A DNA stretch of 64,000 nt from Chryseobacterium ginsenosidimutans (GTDB taxonomy: Bacteria; Bacteroidota; Bacteroidia; Flavobacteriales; Weeksellaceae). A program made the position numbers and the translations under genes. The notes beneath the pieces are model-generated. The model searched no databases, was not told the DNA's origin, and worked only from the letters and a program-made list of their open reading frames with translations. This document shows, one piece after another, positions 27,791-36,349 of the stretch. The stretch is from the NCBI RefSeq assembly GCF_030823405.1, contig NZ_JAUSXC010000001.1:3517001-3581000 (forward strand), given 5' to 3'. Every line of letters begins with the position of its first letter. Position 1 is the stretch's first letter.

Positions 27791-28171
27791 TTAATAGTTT
27801 TTAGGAGGCTGCCAGATAGAATTTAAAGCATCTTTATCATAAAAAGGTTCATCATAAGAATAAATTTTCTCATGATGATCTGTTATGATCTGCTTTTTGA
27901 CCTCAAAAGTGATATCAGGATTTATAGTAAAGACAAGAGCAAGGGGAAAAGAATGTACGATAAAAGGGAGTTTTTGATCGGTCTGATAGTCAGCATCTTT
28001 TACAGGGTGATCATAATGCATCTTAAGAAAAGAAATTAGAGTCATTTCTGCATTTTGTTCGTTGTGCTCCATAAAATGCTCTATAAGGATGGGGATCTTC
28101 AGCAACTGATATAACTCAGTTGTCGAAACCAAATAAAAGGAAAGTAATATTATGGATATGAACTTTCTCAC
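27791..28171 (-). CDS. Small secreted protein of unknown function (paralog B)
   Basis: 126 residues, homologous over its whole length to the protein at 21141-21530: hydrophobic start, STTELYQLLKIPILIEHFMEHN, HYDHPVKDADYQTDQKLPFIVHSFPLAL and NSIWQPP at the end. It is upstream of the CusA-TolC gene on the same strand. No known domain was recognised. The pairing around a metal pump suggests a periplasmic accessory protein for metal handling. Confidence 0.7.
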   Translation of the reverse strand: MRKFISIILLSFYLVSTTELYQLLKIPILIEHFMEHNEQNAEMTLISFLKMHYDHPVKDADYQTDQKLPFIVHSFPLALVFTINPDITFEVKKQIITDHHEKIYSYDEPFYDKDALNSIWQPPKNY

Positions 28172-28323
28172 AAAACAAAATTAGATATTTTTCTTTTCAG
28201 AACGATTATAAATAATACTATTTTCATTAATAGAAATGATTAAGATTTGCATGCCATTTGGGTTAAGAAGTTCCATAAACTAAATTTTAATGTCATTTAA
28301 GCAAAAAAGTAATCAGCATTGTT

Positions 28324-29691
28324 TTAGAAAACGACTTCTTTATCTTTTATTAAAATGGTTACAGGTATTTGCAACTCCGTTTGAATCTTCACCCGTAATG
28401 CTTCTTGGGCAGAGGGTTCACCATGAACAAGCATGATCTGTTGTGGAGAATTTTTAAATTTCCTTATCCACTCCATCAGTTCAGATTGATCGGCGTGTGC
28501 CGATAATCCTGTCAATTCAATAACATTTGCTTTTACAGGATAGTATTTTCCGTGAATTTTTAACTCATGAGATTCGTTAAGTAATGCTCTTCCACGCGTG
28601 CCTTCTGACTGAAACCCGACAATTAAGACGGTATTGCGGCTGTTTCCTATATCATGCTTTAAGTATTCAAGGACACGGCCTCCTGTCATCATACCACTGC
28701 CGGCAATTATTATTTTGCTTTGCTTATCATGAACTATTTCTTCAGTATTCGTATATTCTTTATTGATATTCACCTGTTCGATAATTTCCAGCCATTTTTC
28801 TTTATTAACAGTTGTGTATTCAGCGTATTCAACCATAATGTCAGTCGCCGAAGCAGTCATTGGGCTATCCATAATTACAGGGAGATTATAAGGGATTCTA
28901 TTTTGCTCCTTGAGCTGATAAAGAATATAAATGAGCTCCTGTGCCCTGCCTACAGCAAAACTGGGAATAATTATATTACCGCGGTTTTTAACCGTGAGAT
29001 TGATCCAGTGTTCCAATTTATCATACAAATTGGTATTGTCATGAAGCCTGTCTCCGTATGTCGATTCCATCACTATAAAATCCGCTTTGGTGAAAAAATC
29101 AGGCGGAGGTAAAATAGCACTGTGAGTCCGTCCGATATCTCCTGAAAAAATGATCGTTTTCTCAAAACATATGATCTCCACAGAACAGGCTCCAATGATA
29201 TGTCCACAGGGTTTGAACCTGCATTGAATATGATCACTAAGTTTGATCATGGTGTTTTCATTAACCGTAAAAAATTGTTTAAAAGATCTTTCAGCATCAT
29301 TTATCGTATACAACGGTTTTGCAGGATTATGTTTGGTGTAATGGTGAAAATTCGCTTTCTGCGCATCCTCTTCCTGCAGCTTTGCACTATCAAGTAAAAT
29401 CAATTTTGATAATTCTTTGGTAGGCTCATTCATATAAATTTTACCTTTAAACCCGTTTTTTACAAGGAGAGGAATATAGCCACAATGATCAAGATGGGCA
29501 TGCGTAAGAATGACAATATCTATTTCAGCTATATCAATATTTAACGATTCCCAGTTTTGTTCCCGCAAAGATTTAATGCCCTGAAACAACCCACAATCTA
29601 CTAATATAGTAAGTTCAGGCGTTTTTAATAAATGCTTGGATCCGGTAACTGTTTCGGCTCCTCCTAGAGATTTTAGAATAATAGTATCCAT
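28324..29691 (-). CDS. MBL-fold/beta-CASP RNA-processing-type hydrolase
   Basis: 455 residues. The metallo-beta-lactamase core has HAHLDH at about 64-69, further metal ligands in GHIIGACS and FSGDIG, and the beta-CASP (RNA specificity) region with SFAVGRAQELI and GMMTGGRV, ending in the C-terminal HADQSEL. This layout is that of CPSF/RNase J-like nucleases. The target is unknown. It is encoded 104 bases after an Hsp20 gene, in a run of stress genes, so it may process RNA under stress or dormancy. Confidence 0.85.
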   Translation of the reverse strand: MDTIILKSLGGAETVTGSKHLLKTPELTILVDCGLFQGIKSLREQNWESLNIDIAEIDIVILTHAHLDHCGYIPLLVKNGFKGKIYMNEPTKELSKLILLDSAKLQEEDAQKANFHHYTKHNPAKPLYTINDAERSFKQFFTVNENTMIKLSDHIQCRFKPCGHIIGACSVEIICFEKTIIFSGDIGRTHSAILPPPDFFTKADFIVMESTYGDRLHDNTNLYDKLEHWINLTVKNRGNIIIPSFAVGRAQELIYILYQLKEQNRIPYNLPVIMDSPMTASATDIMVEYAEYTTVNKEKWLEIIEQVNINKEYTNTEEIVHDKQSKIIIAGSGMMTGGRVLEYLKHDIGNSRNTVLIVGFQSEGTRGRALLNESHELKIHGKYYPVKANVIELTGLSAHADQSELMEWIRKFKNSPQQIMLVHGEPSAQEALRVKIQTELQIPVTILIKDKEVVF

Positions 29692-29795
29692 TTTTTTATG
29701 TTTATAAATCTGTTGCGTACTTGGTCTATTCTGGCTCTGACAGTTGAATAATCTCCTAAAATGTGCAACAGGTTTCTATGAATTACTGAAAAATT

Positions 29796-30227
29796 TTAGC
29801 GTATTTTGATCTCTTTTACTTCTTTTTTATCCAGATTAGTTTTATTAATTGTAATATTTAATAATCCCCCTTTATAATTGGCTTTTATATGCCCCAAAGT
29901 AATATTGTCAGGTAAACGGAAACTGCGGGCAAATGAGGAAGCAGAAAACTCTTTTCTTACATAATTTTCTTTTTCTTCTTTTTTCTCTGTACTGGTTTCA
30001 GCACTGATGATCAGTGATCCGTCTTCAACGGCTACTTTGAAATCTTTTTTCTTAAATCCCGGGGCTGAAACTTTCATCTTATAAACACCGTTTTTATCAA
30101 TAATGTTAACGGTTGGCTCTGCTTTAACCGATTGATTAACAAGATCATCATTCTTCCAAAAATCTTCTATTACAGATTCTAATGATTGAGATTGATTTGA
30201 TGGATTGTTTTTTTTCAAGGTTTTCAT
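29796..30227 (-). CDS. Hsp20/alpha-crystallin small heat-shock protein
   Basis: 143 residues. An alpha-crystallin domain covers about 40-143 (YKMKVSAPGFKKKDFKVAVEDGSLIISAE, then FRLPDNITLGHIKANYKGGLLNITI), ending in the lysine-rich C-terminus. Chaperone that holds unfolding proteins. A second Hsp20 (63249-63680) shares the same framework, and both promoters have tandem FNR-like dyads at the same spacing. Confidence 0.93.
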   Translation of the reverse strand: MKTLKKNNPSNQSQSLESVIEDFWKNDDLVNQSVKAEPTVNIIDKNGVYKMKVSAPGFKKKDFKVAVEDGSLIISAETSTEKKEEKENYVRKEFSASSFARSFRLPDNITLGHIKANYKGGLLNITINKTNLDKKEVKEIKIR

Positions 30228-30255
30228 AATATAAATTATTTTAAGGTTTATACTT

Positions 30256-30321
30256 CAAAGGTATAATGGAAATAATTTTTAAGTCATGATTATCGTTGCA
30301 TTTTAAAATGATGCTAATCAT
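30256..30321 (-). promoter_or_regulatory. hsp20 promoter with tandem FNR-like sites
   Basis: Reading the minus strand: the -7 box TATACCTTTG is at 30256-30265. The proximal dyad at 30286-30299 has one good half (plus-strand ATGAT-TATC-GTTGC), centred exactly 33.5 bases upstream of the first TTTG base. The distal dyad ATGAT-GCTA-ATCAT at 30308-30321 is perfect and centred 22 bases further upstream, overlapping the stop codon of the gene before it. Confidence 0.65.
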
Positions 30322-30670
30322 TTTTACTCCAGGCATCAAGCATTTCAATTATTGAGGAAATGGCTAATTCTGAATCTTGAATGATAATGTATTTCAATCC
30401 GGCATCCTGAATTATTGATAAGTCTATGAGAACATGTTCCTGAAATCTGAATATAAAATGTTTGACACCAAAAGATATTAGTTTCAAAATAAGACTATCT
30501 GAAACCGGGGTTTCCTGATCAATGATTGTGACAGCATCTTTTGCCTCTGCAAAGTGGACTGTAGTTTCATTTAAAGGATATACTATAATCGTAATCGTAT
30601 GCTTTTTACGATTAGCCAAAGCGAGGATCTTTTTATCTTCCTGGCTGATATTATAAACAATGACTTTCAT
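30314..30670 (-). CDS. Stand-alone D-lactate-dehydrogenase N-terminal-like domain
   Basis: 118 residues resembling the first catalytic-side segment of LdhA-type 2-hydroxyacid dehydrogenases (MKVIVYNISQEDKKIL, then AKDAVTIIDQETPVSDSLILKLISFGVKHFIFRF and IIEMLDAW in place of EHAVALML). The NAD-binding Rossmann domain is missing and the substrate residues after the ISFGVKH segment are not conserved, so it is not a dehydrogenase. It may be a regulatory or decoy fragment or a remnant. It sits between the Crp gene and hsp20 and has its own -7 box and weak FNR-like dyads. Confidence 0.6.
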   Translation of the reverse strand: MKVIVYNISQEDKKILALANRKKHTITIIVYPLNETTVHFAEAKDAVTIIDQETPVSDSLILKLISFGVKHFIFRFQEHVLIDLSIIQDAGLKYIIIQDSELAISSIIEMLDAWSKND

Positions 30671-30687
30671 AATTTCTGTTCAATCTT

Positions 30688-30753
30688 CAAATGTATTGAA
30701 CTGCATAGAACTGACCAATGCATGAAATCATTATAAAAAGTGATAAAGATTAG
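30688..30753 (-). promoter_or_regulatory. Weak tandem FNR-like sites upstream of the LdhA-like fragment gene
   Basis: Minus strand: -7 box TACATTTG at 30688-30695. Sites centred 33.5 and 55.5 bases upstream (30718-30731 and 30740-30753) each keep one good half-site (ATCAT; GTGAT). Geometry matches the strong promoters, so this is probably the same regulatory system with degenerate boxes. Confidence 0.4.
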
Positions 30754-31508
30754 TTTTTAAGCTTTTGAAGTCTTAAAACATCAAGTATGGTAATCTTTCC
30801 GGCACTCCTGTCTATTAAATTTTCTTCTTTAAAATCACTGAGAATTCTGCTTACTGTTTCAATAGCCATTCCGGCCATAGAAGCAAGGTTTTCTCTGGAA
30901 ATCTCAAAATTTTCAGTGTGAGGATGTTTTGTATGGAGTTTAAGCAGGACTTCTGCCATTCTTTTCCTCACAGAAAAATAAGCAAGCTGTAACAATTTTT
31001 CTTCATGATTAATAACATTATGGGCAAGAATTTTGATGAACTTTTCCGCTATGTCGGGATATTTATATAGTAACTGGTCTATTACTTCTCTCGGAACTGA
31101 GCATAAGGTAGCATCTTCCAATACCTCAGCCGTCTCTTTATATTCTTTTCCTGCAAATAATGAAGTGATCCCGAAATATTCTTCCGCACTATAGACTCCT
31201 GTCATAAGTTCTTTCCCATCTTCCGTCATTTTTGTTGTTTTCACTGAGCCTGATATAATAAGATAAACAGCATGTGCAGTATCCCCTTCATAATATATAA
31301 TCTGCTTCTTTTTAAAGGACTTCACCCTTCGCTCATCAAAAGCTTTCTTTAATTCACCAAGTCCGTGTGAACCATGAAATAAATTGGTCATTTGAGTAAG
31401 AATATTGCTGTAAAGGCTTTTTTGACGTTCCTTCTTTTTCAATCGGCATTCTATAGCACTGAGTAGTTCAATATCGTCAAAAGGTTGTGGTAAGATAGTC
31501 ATCCGCAC
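30750..31508 (-). CDS. Crp/Fnr-type regulator domain of a REC-Crp protein
   Basis: 252 residues. The opening PQPFDDIELLSAIECRLKKK is the end of a receiver-domain linker, so the true protein begins in the REC gene at 31477-31803; a single extra base near 31496 separates them. A cyclic-nucleotide-binding barrel (about 60-160, VYLIISGSVKTTKM) precedes a winged helix (SRENLASMAGMAIETVSRIL, about 205-224). The recognition helix has E-T-V-S-R, as in FNR, and is the likely binder of the tandem dyads in this island. No iron-sulfur cysteine cluster is seen. Confidence 0.82.
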   Translation of the reverse strand: MRMTILPQPFDDIELLSAIECRLKKKERQKSLYSNILTQMTNLFHGSHGLGELKKAFDERRVKSFKKKQIIYYEGDTAHAVYLIISGSVKTTKMTEDGKELMTGVYSAEEYFGITSLFAGKEYKETAEVLEDATLCSVPREVIDQLLYKYPDIAEKFIKILAHNVINHEEKLLQLAYFSVRKRMAEVLLKLHTKHPHTENFEISRENLASMAGMAIETVSRILSDFKEENLIDRSAGKITILDVLRLQKLKN

Positions 31509-31803
31509 CCATTTCGATTCCTTTTCGGACTTCTACCCGATCCGTTTTTGCCGTTATAAAAATAAAAGGAATAAGTGCAGTATCCTCTCTTTTGCTTAAA
31601 AGATGTAAAACCCCATACCCGTCAAGCTCCGGCATCATAATATCACATAATATCACATCCGGGATATGTTTAATGGCCAGATCCACTCCCTGTTTACCAT
31701 TTGAAGCTTGAAATACTTCATAACTGGCAAGCTCAAGGATCTCCGCGGTACTTTCACGGATGTCATCATTATCTTCGATAATCAATAGGCGTATTTTTTC
31801 CAT
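31477..31803 (-). CDS. Response-regulator receiver (REC) domain, split from the Crp part
   Basis: 108 residues: acidic pocket IEDND near 9-14, phosphorylated D54 in CDIMMPELDG and threonine in FITAK at 83-87. The ending MGADDYLTTTF lacks the usual K-P-F; the expected KPFDDIELL continues in another frame as the downstream Crp gene. One inserted base (ACCACAACC) explains it, so the intact protein would be REC-Crp of about 350 residues. The ORFs overlap by 32 bases, so both halves may still be made. The histidine kinase gene is 5 bases upstream. Confidence 0.8.
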   Translation of the reverse strand: MEKIRLLIIEDNDDIRESTAEILELASYEVFQASNGKQGVDLAIKHIPDVILCDIMMPELDGYGVLHLLSKREDTALIPFIFITAKTDRVEVRKGIEMGADDYLTTTF

Positions 31804-31808
31804 TACAA

Positions 31809-33026
31809 TTAAATTGGAGTATTATTAACTGAACTTTTCTGAAATGATAAGGTAAATTCAGTGCCTTGACTAGAATTACTTTCAAAATGGATCTTACCAT
31901 CCATTAGATTTACATACCGCTGCACAATATTGAGCCCCAATCCTGTCCCGGGAATGTTTCCGGTATTATGTGCTCTGAAAAATGGCTGAAAAAGACCGGA
32001 TTGGTCTTCTTTTGGTATTCCTATTCCGTTATCTTTTACTGATAGCACATATTGATCTTCATTTATTTCTGTAGAGAATTCAATCAACGTGTGTTCTCCT
32101 GAATATTTTATAGCATTACTCAATAAGTTCATTAAACAGTTTCTTAATAAATTTTGATCCAGATTTACATTATTTTCCGATCCTGCGTGTTGGTAAATGA
32201 TAATCTGATCTTCTTTGGTGATAAGCTGCATTTCCTCCGTGAGTTCTTCTGAAAACTTAATAATATCAAATACGTCATAATGAGGAGAAACAATACCCGC
32301 CTCAAGCTTTTCCAATGATAGAAAATCATTAAGAATGCCGTTCAGACTGCCAATTGCCGTTTTAATTTTATGAAGATGTTTTAATACTTGGACCGTGTCA
32401 GAAGTTTGCAGATATTTTTCAATCAGCACGGCAGAAAGCTGCATAGAACTTAAAGGAGTACGAAACTCATGCGATGCCATTGATACGAACCGGCTTTTCA
32501 TTCGGTTAAGATACTTTTCCTTTTCCAGCGATATATTGGCCTCTTCTTTTGCCCGCTCCAGTTCGTGAAGCATTTTTTTCAAAGATTTTGTCCGGTTTTC
32601 AACTAACTTTTCAAGCTCTATGGTATATTTTTTAAGAAACTCTTCCGCTTCTTTTTCTTTTGAAAGATCGTGTATAAAACCTGTATAGATCACCCTATCC
32701 TGATATTGCACTTCGCTTACAGCCAACCTGAAAGGAAATTGTGTCCCGTCTTTTCTTAGTCCCCTAACTTCTCTTCCTTTTCCAATGATTTTCTTTTCTC
32801 CAGTATCTTGATAATGAAGAAGATAACCATCATGTCTGGTTTTGTCCGGTTCCGGCATCAGTACTGAAATATTTCTGCCCATTAATTCTTCTGCATCATA
32901 TCCAAAAATCTTCAAGGCAGAAGGATTCATGCTTTCAATTCTTCCCCTGTTGTCAATGGTTATAATACCATCAATCGCTGTTTCTATAATAGCATGCAAA
33001 AGTTTAGTACTTTCCATAATCCACAT
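31809..33026 (-). CDS. PAS sensor histidine kinase, FixL-like
   Basis: 405 residues: PAS (about 8-125), coiled coil, HisKA with SHEFRTPLSSMQ, and HATPase with NLLSNAIKYS, DNGIGIPKED and GTGLGLNIVQ. The PAS keeps the FixL heme-ligand histidine context (MPEPDKTRHDGYLLHY, H65) and the G-beta arginine (IGKGREV, R85); other FixL residues differ (H71 where FixL has arginine, K79 where FixL has histidine). Heme binding is an inference. No membrane helices, so soluble. Its partner is the REC-Crp protein just downstream. Confidence 0.88.
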   Translation of the reverse strand: MWIMESTKLLHAIIETAIDGIITIDNRGRIESMNPSALKIFGYDAEELMGRNISVLMPEPDKTRHDGYLLHYQDTGEKKIIGKGREVRGLRKDGTQFPFRLAVSEVQYQDRVIYTGFIHDLSKEKEAEEFLKKYTIELEKLVENRTKSLKKMLHELERAKEEANISLEKEKYLNRMKSRFVSMASHEFRTPLSSMQLSAVLIEKYLQTSDTVQVLKHLHKIKTAIGSLNGILNDFLSLEKLEAGIVSPHYDVFDIIKFSEELTEEMQLITKEDQIIIYQHAGSENNVNLDQNLLRNCLMNLLSNAIKYSGEHTLIEFSTEINEDQYVLSVKDNGIGIPKEDQSGLFQPFFRAHNTGNIPGTGLGLNIVQRYVNLMDGKIHFESNSSQGTEFTLSFQKSSVNNTPI

Positions 33027-33151
33027 CTTAAACTATTACTTAAAGTTATGAATTTTAATATACTAATGACATATGAAAAAAAAAAAATGTTAAAATATTA
33101 AATTATTATTAATTATTATCAATAAACAAGATTAAAAAAATGAATTCTAAA

Positions 33152-34027
33152 TTAAAAAAACAAACTATCAGTTCCAGGAATGATCAATAGTGGAACTTCT
33201 AACTCAGCAGCCTGTCTGGCTGCATGGCTGCTCTTGGTAAATCTTTCGAGAAAATCCCGATGATCATGACCCATTGCCAAGATATCAATGTCTTTATTTT
33301 TTAGTATATCTAAACCGTAATCTATATTTTCGCTGTAAATACAGTTATAACAAACTTTACCATTCAGATCCTTTAAAAATACTTCTTTTTTATGCTCATA
33401 AGCAGTGTCCTGAATCACATCATTATTGCTCTGAATAATATGGGTAATTAAAAGTTCGGCATCAAAGTATTGGGCAAATTTTATCAACCCTTGAGCGATT
33501 TTTATGTCTTTTTTATTCAGATCTGTTGCAAAAGCGATCTTTTTTATTCCCTTATATTTATGATTTTGGGGAATTAACAGAAGCGGATGTTGCGTATTTT
33601 CAATCATTTTAAGACTGTTGCTTCCAAAAATAAACCGGGTAAGCATCCCAGCTCCCTGCATTCCCATTACAATAAGCAATGTTTTATTATGGGCTGCCGT
33701 ATTATTTATTAGCTGCACCACATCATCTCCCTCGCAAGAGTAATATATAGACGGATGATAAGGAAAAGCCTCATCTCCCCATAAAGTTTTCTCTTTATCT
33801 TCAAGTACTTTCACCCATTTTTTCATCTCCTCACTGTTTTCATCCTGTAAAGCCGGATATTCATATAAGGTCCACGCGGTCTGTCCAAGCATAGGACTAT
33901 CAACCGGCAGTGCAAAGGCATGACACAAATCAATATTACACTTTAGAGCATTAGCCAGATGGAGTGCATACAATGCAGCATTTTTTGCCGCCTTTGAATA
34001 GTCTGTAGGTACTACAATCGTTCTCAT
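33152..34027 (-). CDS. Universal stress protein, two tandem UspA domains
   Basis: 291 residues from the ATG at 34027 (MRTIVVPTDYSKAAKN); an earlier in-frame start lies in the L,D-transpeptidase gene. Domain 1 has LLIVMGMQGAG near the end and GSNSLKMIEN; domain 2 starts KKIAFATDLNKKD and ends HAARQAAELEVPLLIIPG. USPs are cytoplasmic proteins linked to dormancy and low oxygen. It follows the L,D-transpeptidase gene by 7 bases and is therefore driven by that promoter and its FNR-like site. Confidence 0.88.
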   Translation of the reverse strand: MRTIVVPTDYSKAAKNAALYALHLANALKCNIDLCHAFALPVDSPMLGQTAWTLYEYPALQDENSEEMKKWVKVLEDKEKTLWGDEAFPYHPSIYYSCEGDDVVQLINNTAAHNKTLLIVMGMQGAGMLTRFIFGSNSLKMIENTQHPLLLIPQNHKYKGIKKIAFATDLNKKDIKIAQGLIKFAQYFDAELLITHIIQSNNDVIQDTAYEHKKEVFLKDLNGKVCYNCIYSENIDYGLDILKNKDIDILAMGHDHRDFLERFTKSSHAARQAAELEVPLLIIPGTDSLFF

Positions 34028-34034
34028 AATTCTA

Positions 34035-35408
34035 TTATTTATTTTGGTTAAATTTATTTTCAAGCGAATCATCAAAATGGTAAATGTCTTTATACAATAC
34101 GGGTTTTCCATCTTTTATTAAGCAAGTCAGATAAGTAATAATGATAGGAACCGGCTCTTTTAAAACAAAATCTTTTCTTTGGTAGTCAGCCATCGCATTT
34201 TCTAAAATGGGAATCTTATGTTCTGAATGATCATATTTTAATAGGAGAGACGCGAGTTCTTTAGCATTCTCGACACGAATGCACCCATGACTCAACGCTC
34301 TATCATCTTTATTAAACAATTGTTTTTGAGAAGTATCATGAAGATATACTCCATAAGAGTTCTCAAATCTAAAAACCACCGCTCCCAGTGCATTATCACA
34401 TCCGGATGATTGTCTTACACTATATCTATTAGGATTTTGACGGATCTCTTTTAGTTTTGACCAAGTTATTTCGACTTTATTTCCTTGTTTATCGTAAACT
34501 GAATAATGATGATCTTCCAAATACCTGCTGTTTTTTAAAATTTTTGGAAGCATTTCTTTGATGAATATGCTTTGGGGAACTTTCCAGTCAGGAGCTGTTG
34601 TAAAATAAGTAATACTGCTTTCCAGGACCGGAGTTTTGGTAGTAGGTTTTCCTATAATTACTTTGAAATCAAACACACTGTCCTTCTGGTGAAATTCTAA
34701 TGTATAAGAAGAAATATTGACTAATATGTACGCTTCATCCCTTGTATTGATCCATCGCAGGCGTTCCATATTGATAACAATCCTTTCAATTTCAGTTTGA
34801 GGAGCCGAGCAATCGTTTTCTTCATAAAGTCCATTCAAATAATTCTGAAGATCTGTATACGCTTTAATCTTAGGCTGAACCTCAAGGATTGCCTTAAGAA
34901 AATCTGTTTGCATTTTTGCATATAGCAATGCATCCTCTGAGCGAAATCCATTAATATCGTTAGTATCAATATATGCCGAGCTGTATGAAGGATTGTATTT
35001 TCCAAAATGCAGATTATTAATAAAAGTTATTAAAGCATCGGTCATCAGAATATCGAACACAGCCTTCTCTTTTTGATTTATTTCTACAGGAGAATTTCTC
35101 AATTTTCTTAATTTCTGAAGAGAAATAGCCTCCCAATGATAATCAGATAAAGGGAGTCCGAATCGGTAGGAATACTCCAGCAATAACATTGCTATTTCAG
35201 GTTGATCCGGCTTCTGCATAATATCGATCCAGGCATATTCAGAGTCATTTTGGGTATAAAACTGAATGACTGATTTTGGATAATGCAATTTCGAAAGAGT
35301 AACATTATCTTTAAGCGAAAAAGCAATCTCATTAGTCATTTTCAAATCCTGAGCCGGCGTGATAATTGCGCAACAAAGAATAATTGTGAAGGTTAAAAAA
35401 GCTTTCAT
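34035..35408 (-). CDS. L,D-transpeptidase (YkuD domain), cell-wall cross-linking
   Basis: 457 residues from the ATG at 35408; a signal peptide ends near ITPAQ. A long N-terminal domain leads to a YkuD core with GKPTTKTPVLES, YGVYLHDTS and the catalytic cysteine in ALSHGCIRVENA. Such enzymes make 3-3 cross-links in peptidoglycan, often under stress or in non-growing cells. The upstream promoter at 35427-35492 has an FNR-like site at the regulon spacing. It forms an operon with the USP gene downstream. Confidence 0.88.
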   Translation of the reverse strand: MKAFLTFTIILCCAIITPAQDLKMTNEIAFSLKDNVTLSKLHYPKSVIQFYTQNDSEYAWIDIMQKPDQPEIAMLLLEYSYRFGLPLSDYHWEAISLQKLRKLRNSPVEINQKEKAVFDILMTDALITFINNLHFGKYNPSYSSAYIDTNDINGFRSEDALLYAKMQTDFLKAILEVQPKIKAYTDLQNYLNGLYEENDCSAPQTEIERIVINMERLRWINTRDEAYILVNISSYTLEFHQKDSVFDFKVIIGKPTTKTPVLESSITYFTTAPDWKVPQSIFIKEMLPKILKNSRYLEDHHYSVYDKQGNKVEITWSKLKEIRQNPNRYSVRQSSGCDNALGAVVFRFENSYGVYLHDTSQKQLFNKDDRALSHGCIRVENAKELASLLLKYDHSEHKIPILENAMADYQRKDFVLKEPVPIIITYLTCLIKDGKPVLYKDIYHFDDSLENKFNQNK

Positions 35409-35426
35409 GATCTGACATTTATGCCA

Positions 35427-35492
35427 CAAATTTCCAAATTACAATCTTGCTAAATAATGACACCCGTCACTAAAAATAATGATACAGCTATA
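35427..35492 (-). promoter_or_regulatory. L,D-transpeptidase promoter with FNR-like sites
   Basis: Minus strand: a -7-like box GAAATTTG (35427-35434). The dyad ATGAC-ACCC-GTCAC at 35457-35470 is centred exactly 33.5 bases upstream of the first TTTG base. A second, half-matching site (ATGAT, 35479-35492) sits 22 bases further upstream. Confidence 0.6.
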
Positions 35493-35603
35493 AATTAATT
35501 TAAGTTTCATCAAAGCTATCAGAACACTAAAAGTAAAAAGATCAATGTGAATTAGTTCTAACCAATGGTTGATTTAACACTTATAGAGGGTTGAATTGAT
35601 GAA

Positions 35604-35669
35604 CTGACCAACATCATTTTTCCCAGTGATGCGTGTCATATTATTTCCGATGCTGTTTCAGGACCTTTG
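35604..35669 (+). promoter_or_regulatory. Lipoprotein/GH130 promoter with tandem FNR-like sites
   Basis: Distal dyad CTGAC-CAAC-ATCAT at 35604-35617, proximal dyad GTGAT-GCGT-GTCAT at 35626-35639, and -7 box GGACCTTTG ending at 35669. Centres are 22 bases apart; the proximal centre is 33.5 bases before the first TTTG base. This also shows that an ATG at 35626 is not the gene start. Confidence 0.75.
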
Positions 35670-35691
35670 GGATGAATTAATAAATATGATC

Positions 35692-36321
35692 ATGAAAAAA
35701 TTATACTATCATAAGACGATCTTTTTTATAGCATTTGTATGTACAGTACTTCTCAATTCCTGCAGTTCCACTCATATAGCAAGCAGTTGGCGGGATCCGG
35801 ATAAACATATCTATCCTGCGGATTGGAAAAAAGTACTGGTAATGGCACTGTTGAGAAATGAAACCAACCGCAGAAGTTCTGAAGATGAAATGGCAAAATA
35901 TCTCAATGGGAAAGGCATTACCTCTTACAGTTACCTAGATGAGGATTTTAACAGAAAAGATGAACAGGCTTTGCGCAGCAGAATAAAAAAAGACGGTTTT
36001 GATGCGGCTATAACGATGAGGCTGATTGATGTTGATAAAGAAAAAGTATATACTCCGCAGCAATACTATATGTATCCCATGTACTATAATGATTTTATCA
36101 CCTATTACTACAGAAACTGGATGTATTATAATCTGCCCGGCTACTATACCGTCACTAAAAAGTTTATCATTGAAACTATAATTTACTCCATTAAGGATGA
36201 TAAAATAATATGGTCAGGAATTACAGAAACGTATGATCCGAAGGGAGTAAAAAGACTGACGAACGAAATTGCCCGGGCTCTTCGTAATAAAATGCAGCAG
36301 GAGGGATTTATTGAAAAATAA
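35692..36321 (+). CDS. Secreted lipoprotein of unknown function
   Basis: 209 residues from the ATG at 35692, which lies about 16 bases after the predicted transcription start. The lipobox LLNSCSS sits at about residue 25. The mature part has SSWRDPDKH, a tyrosine-rich stretch (QQYYMYPMYYNDF and YYYRNWMYYN) and a C-terminal EGFIEK. It resembles DUF4136-like lipoproteins in its S-W-R-D start, but I give no firm family. It heads an operon with GH130 and a glycosyltransferase. Confidence 0.75.
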   Translation: MKKLYYHKTIFFIAFVCTVLLNSCSSTHIASSWRDPDKHIYPADWKKVLVMALLRNETNRRSSEDEMAKYLNGKGITSYSYLDEDFNRKDEQALRSRIKKDGFDAAITMRLIDVDKEKVYTPQQYYMYPMYYNDFITYYYRNWMYYNLPGYYTVTKKFIIETIIYSIKDDKIIWSGITETYDPKGVKRLTNEIARALRNKMQQEGFIEK

Positions 36322-36349
36322 TGAATACAAAAATAAATAATAGACCATC

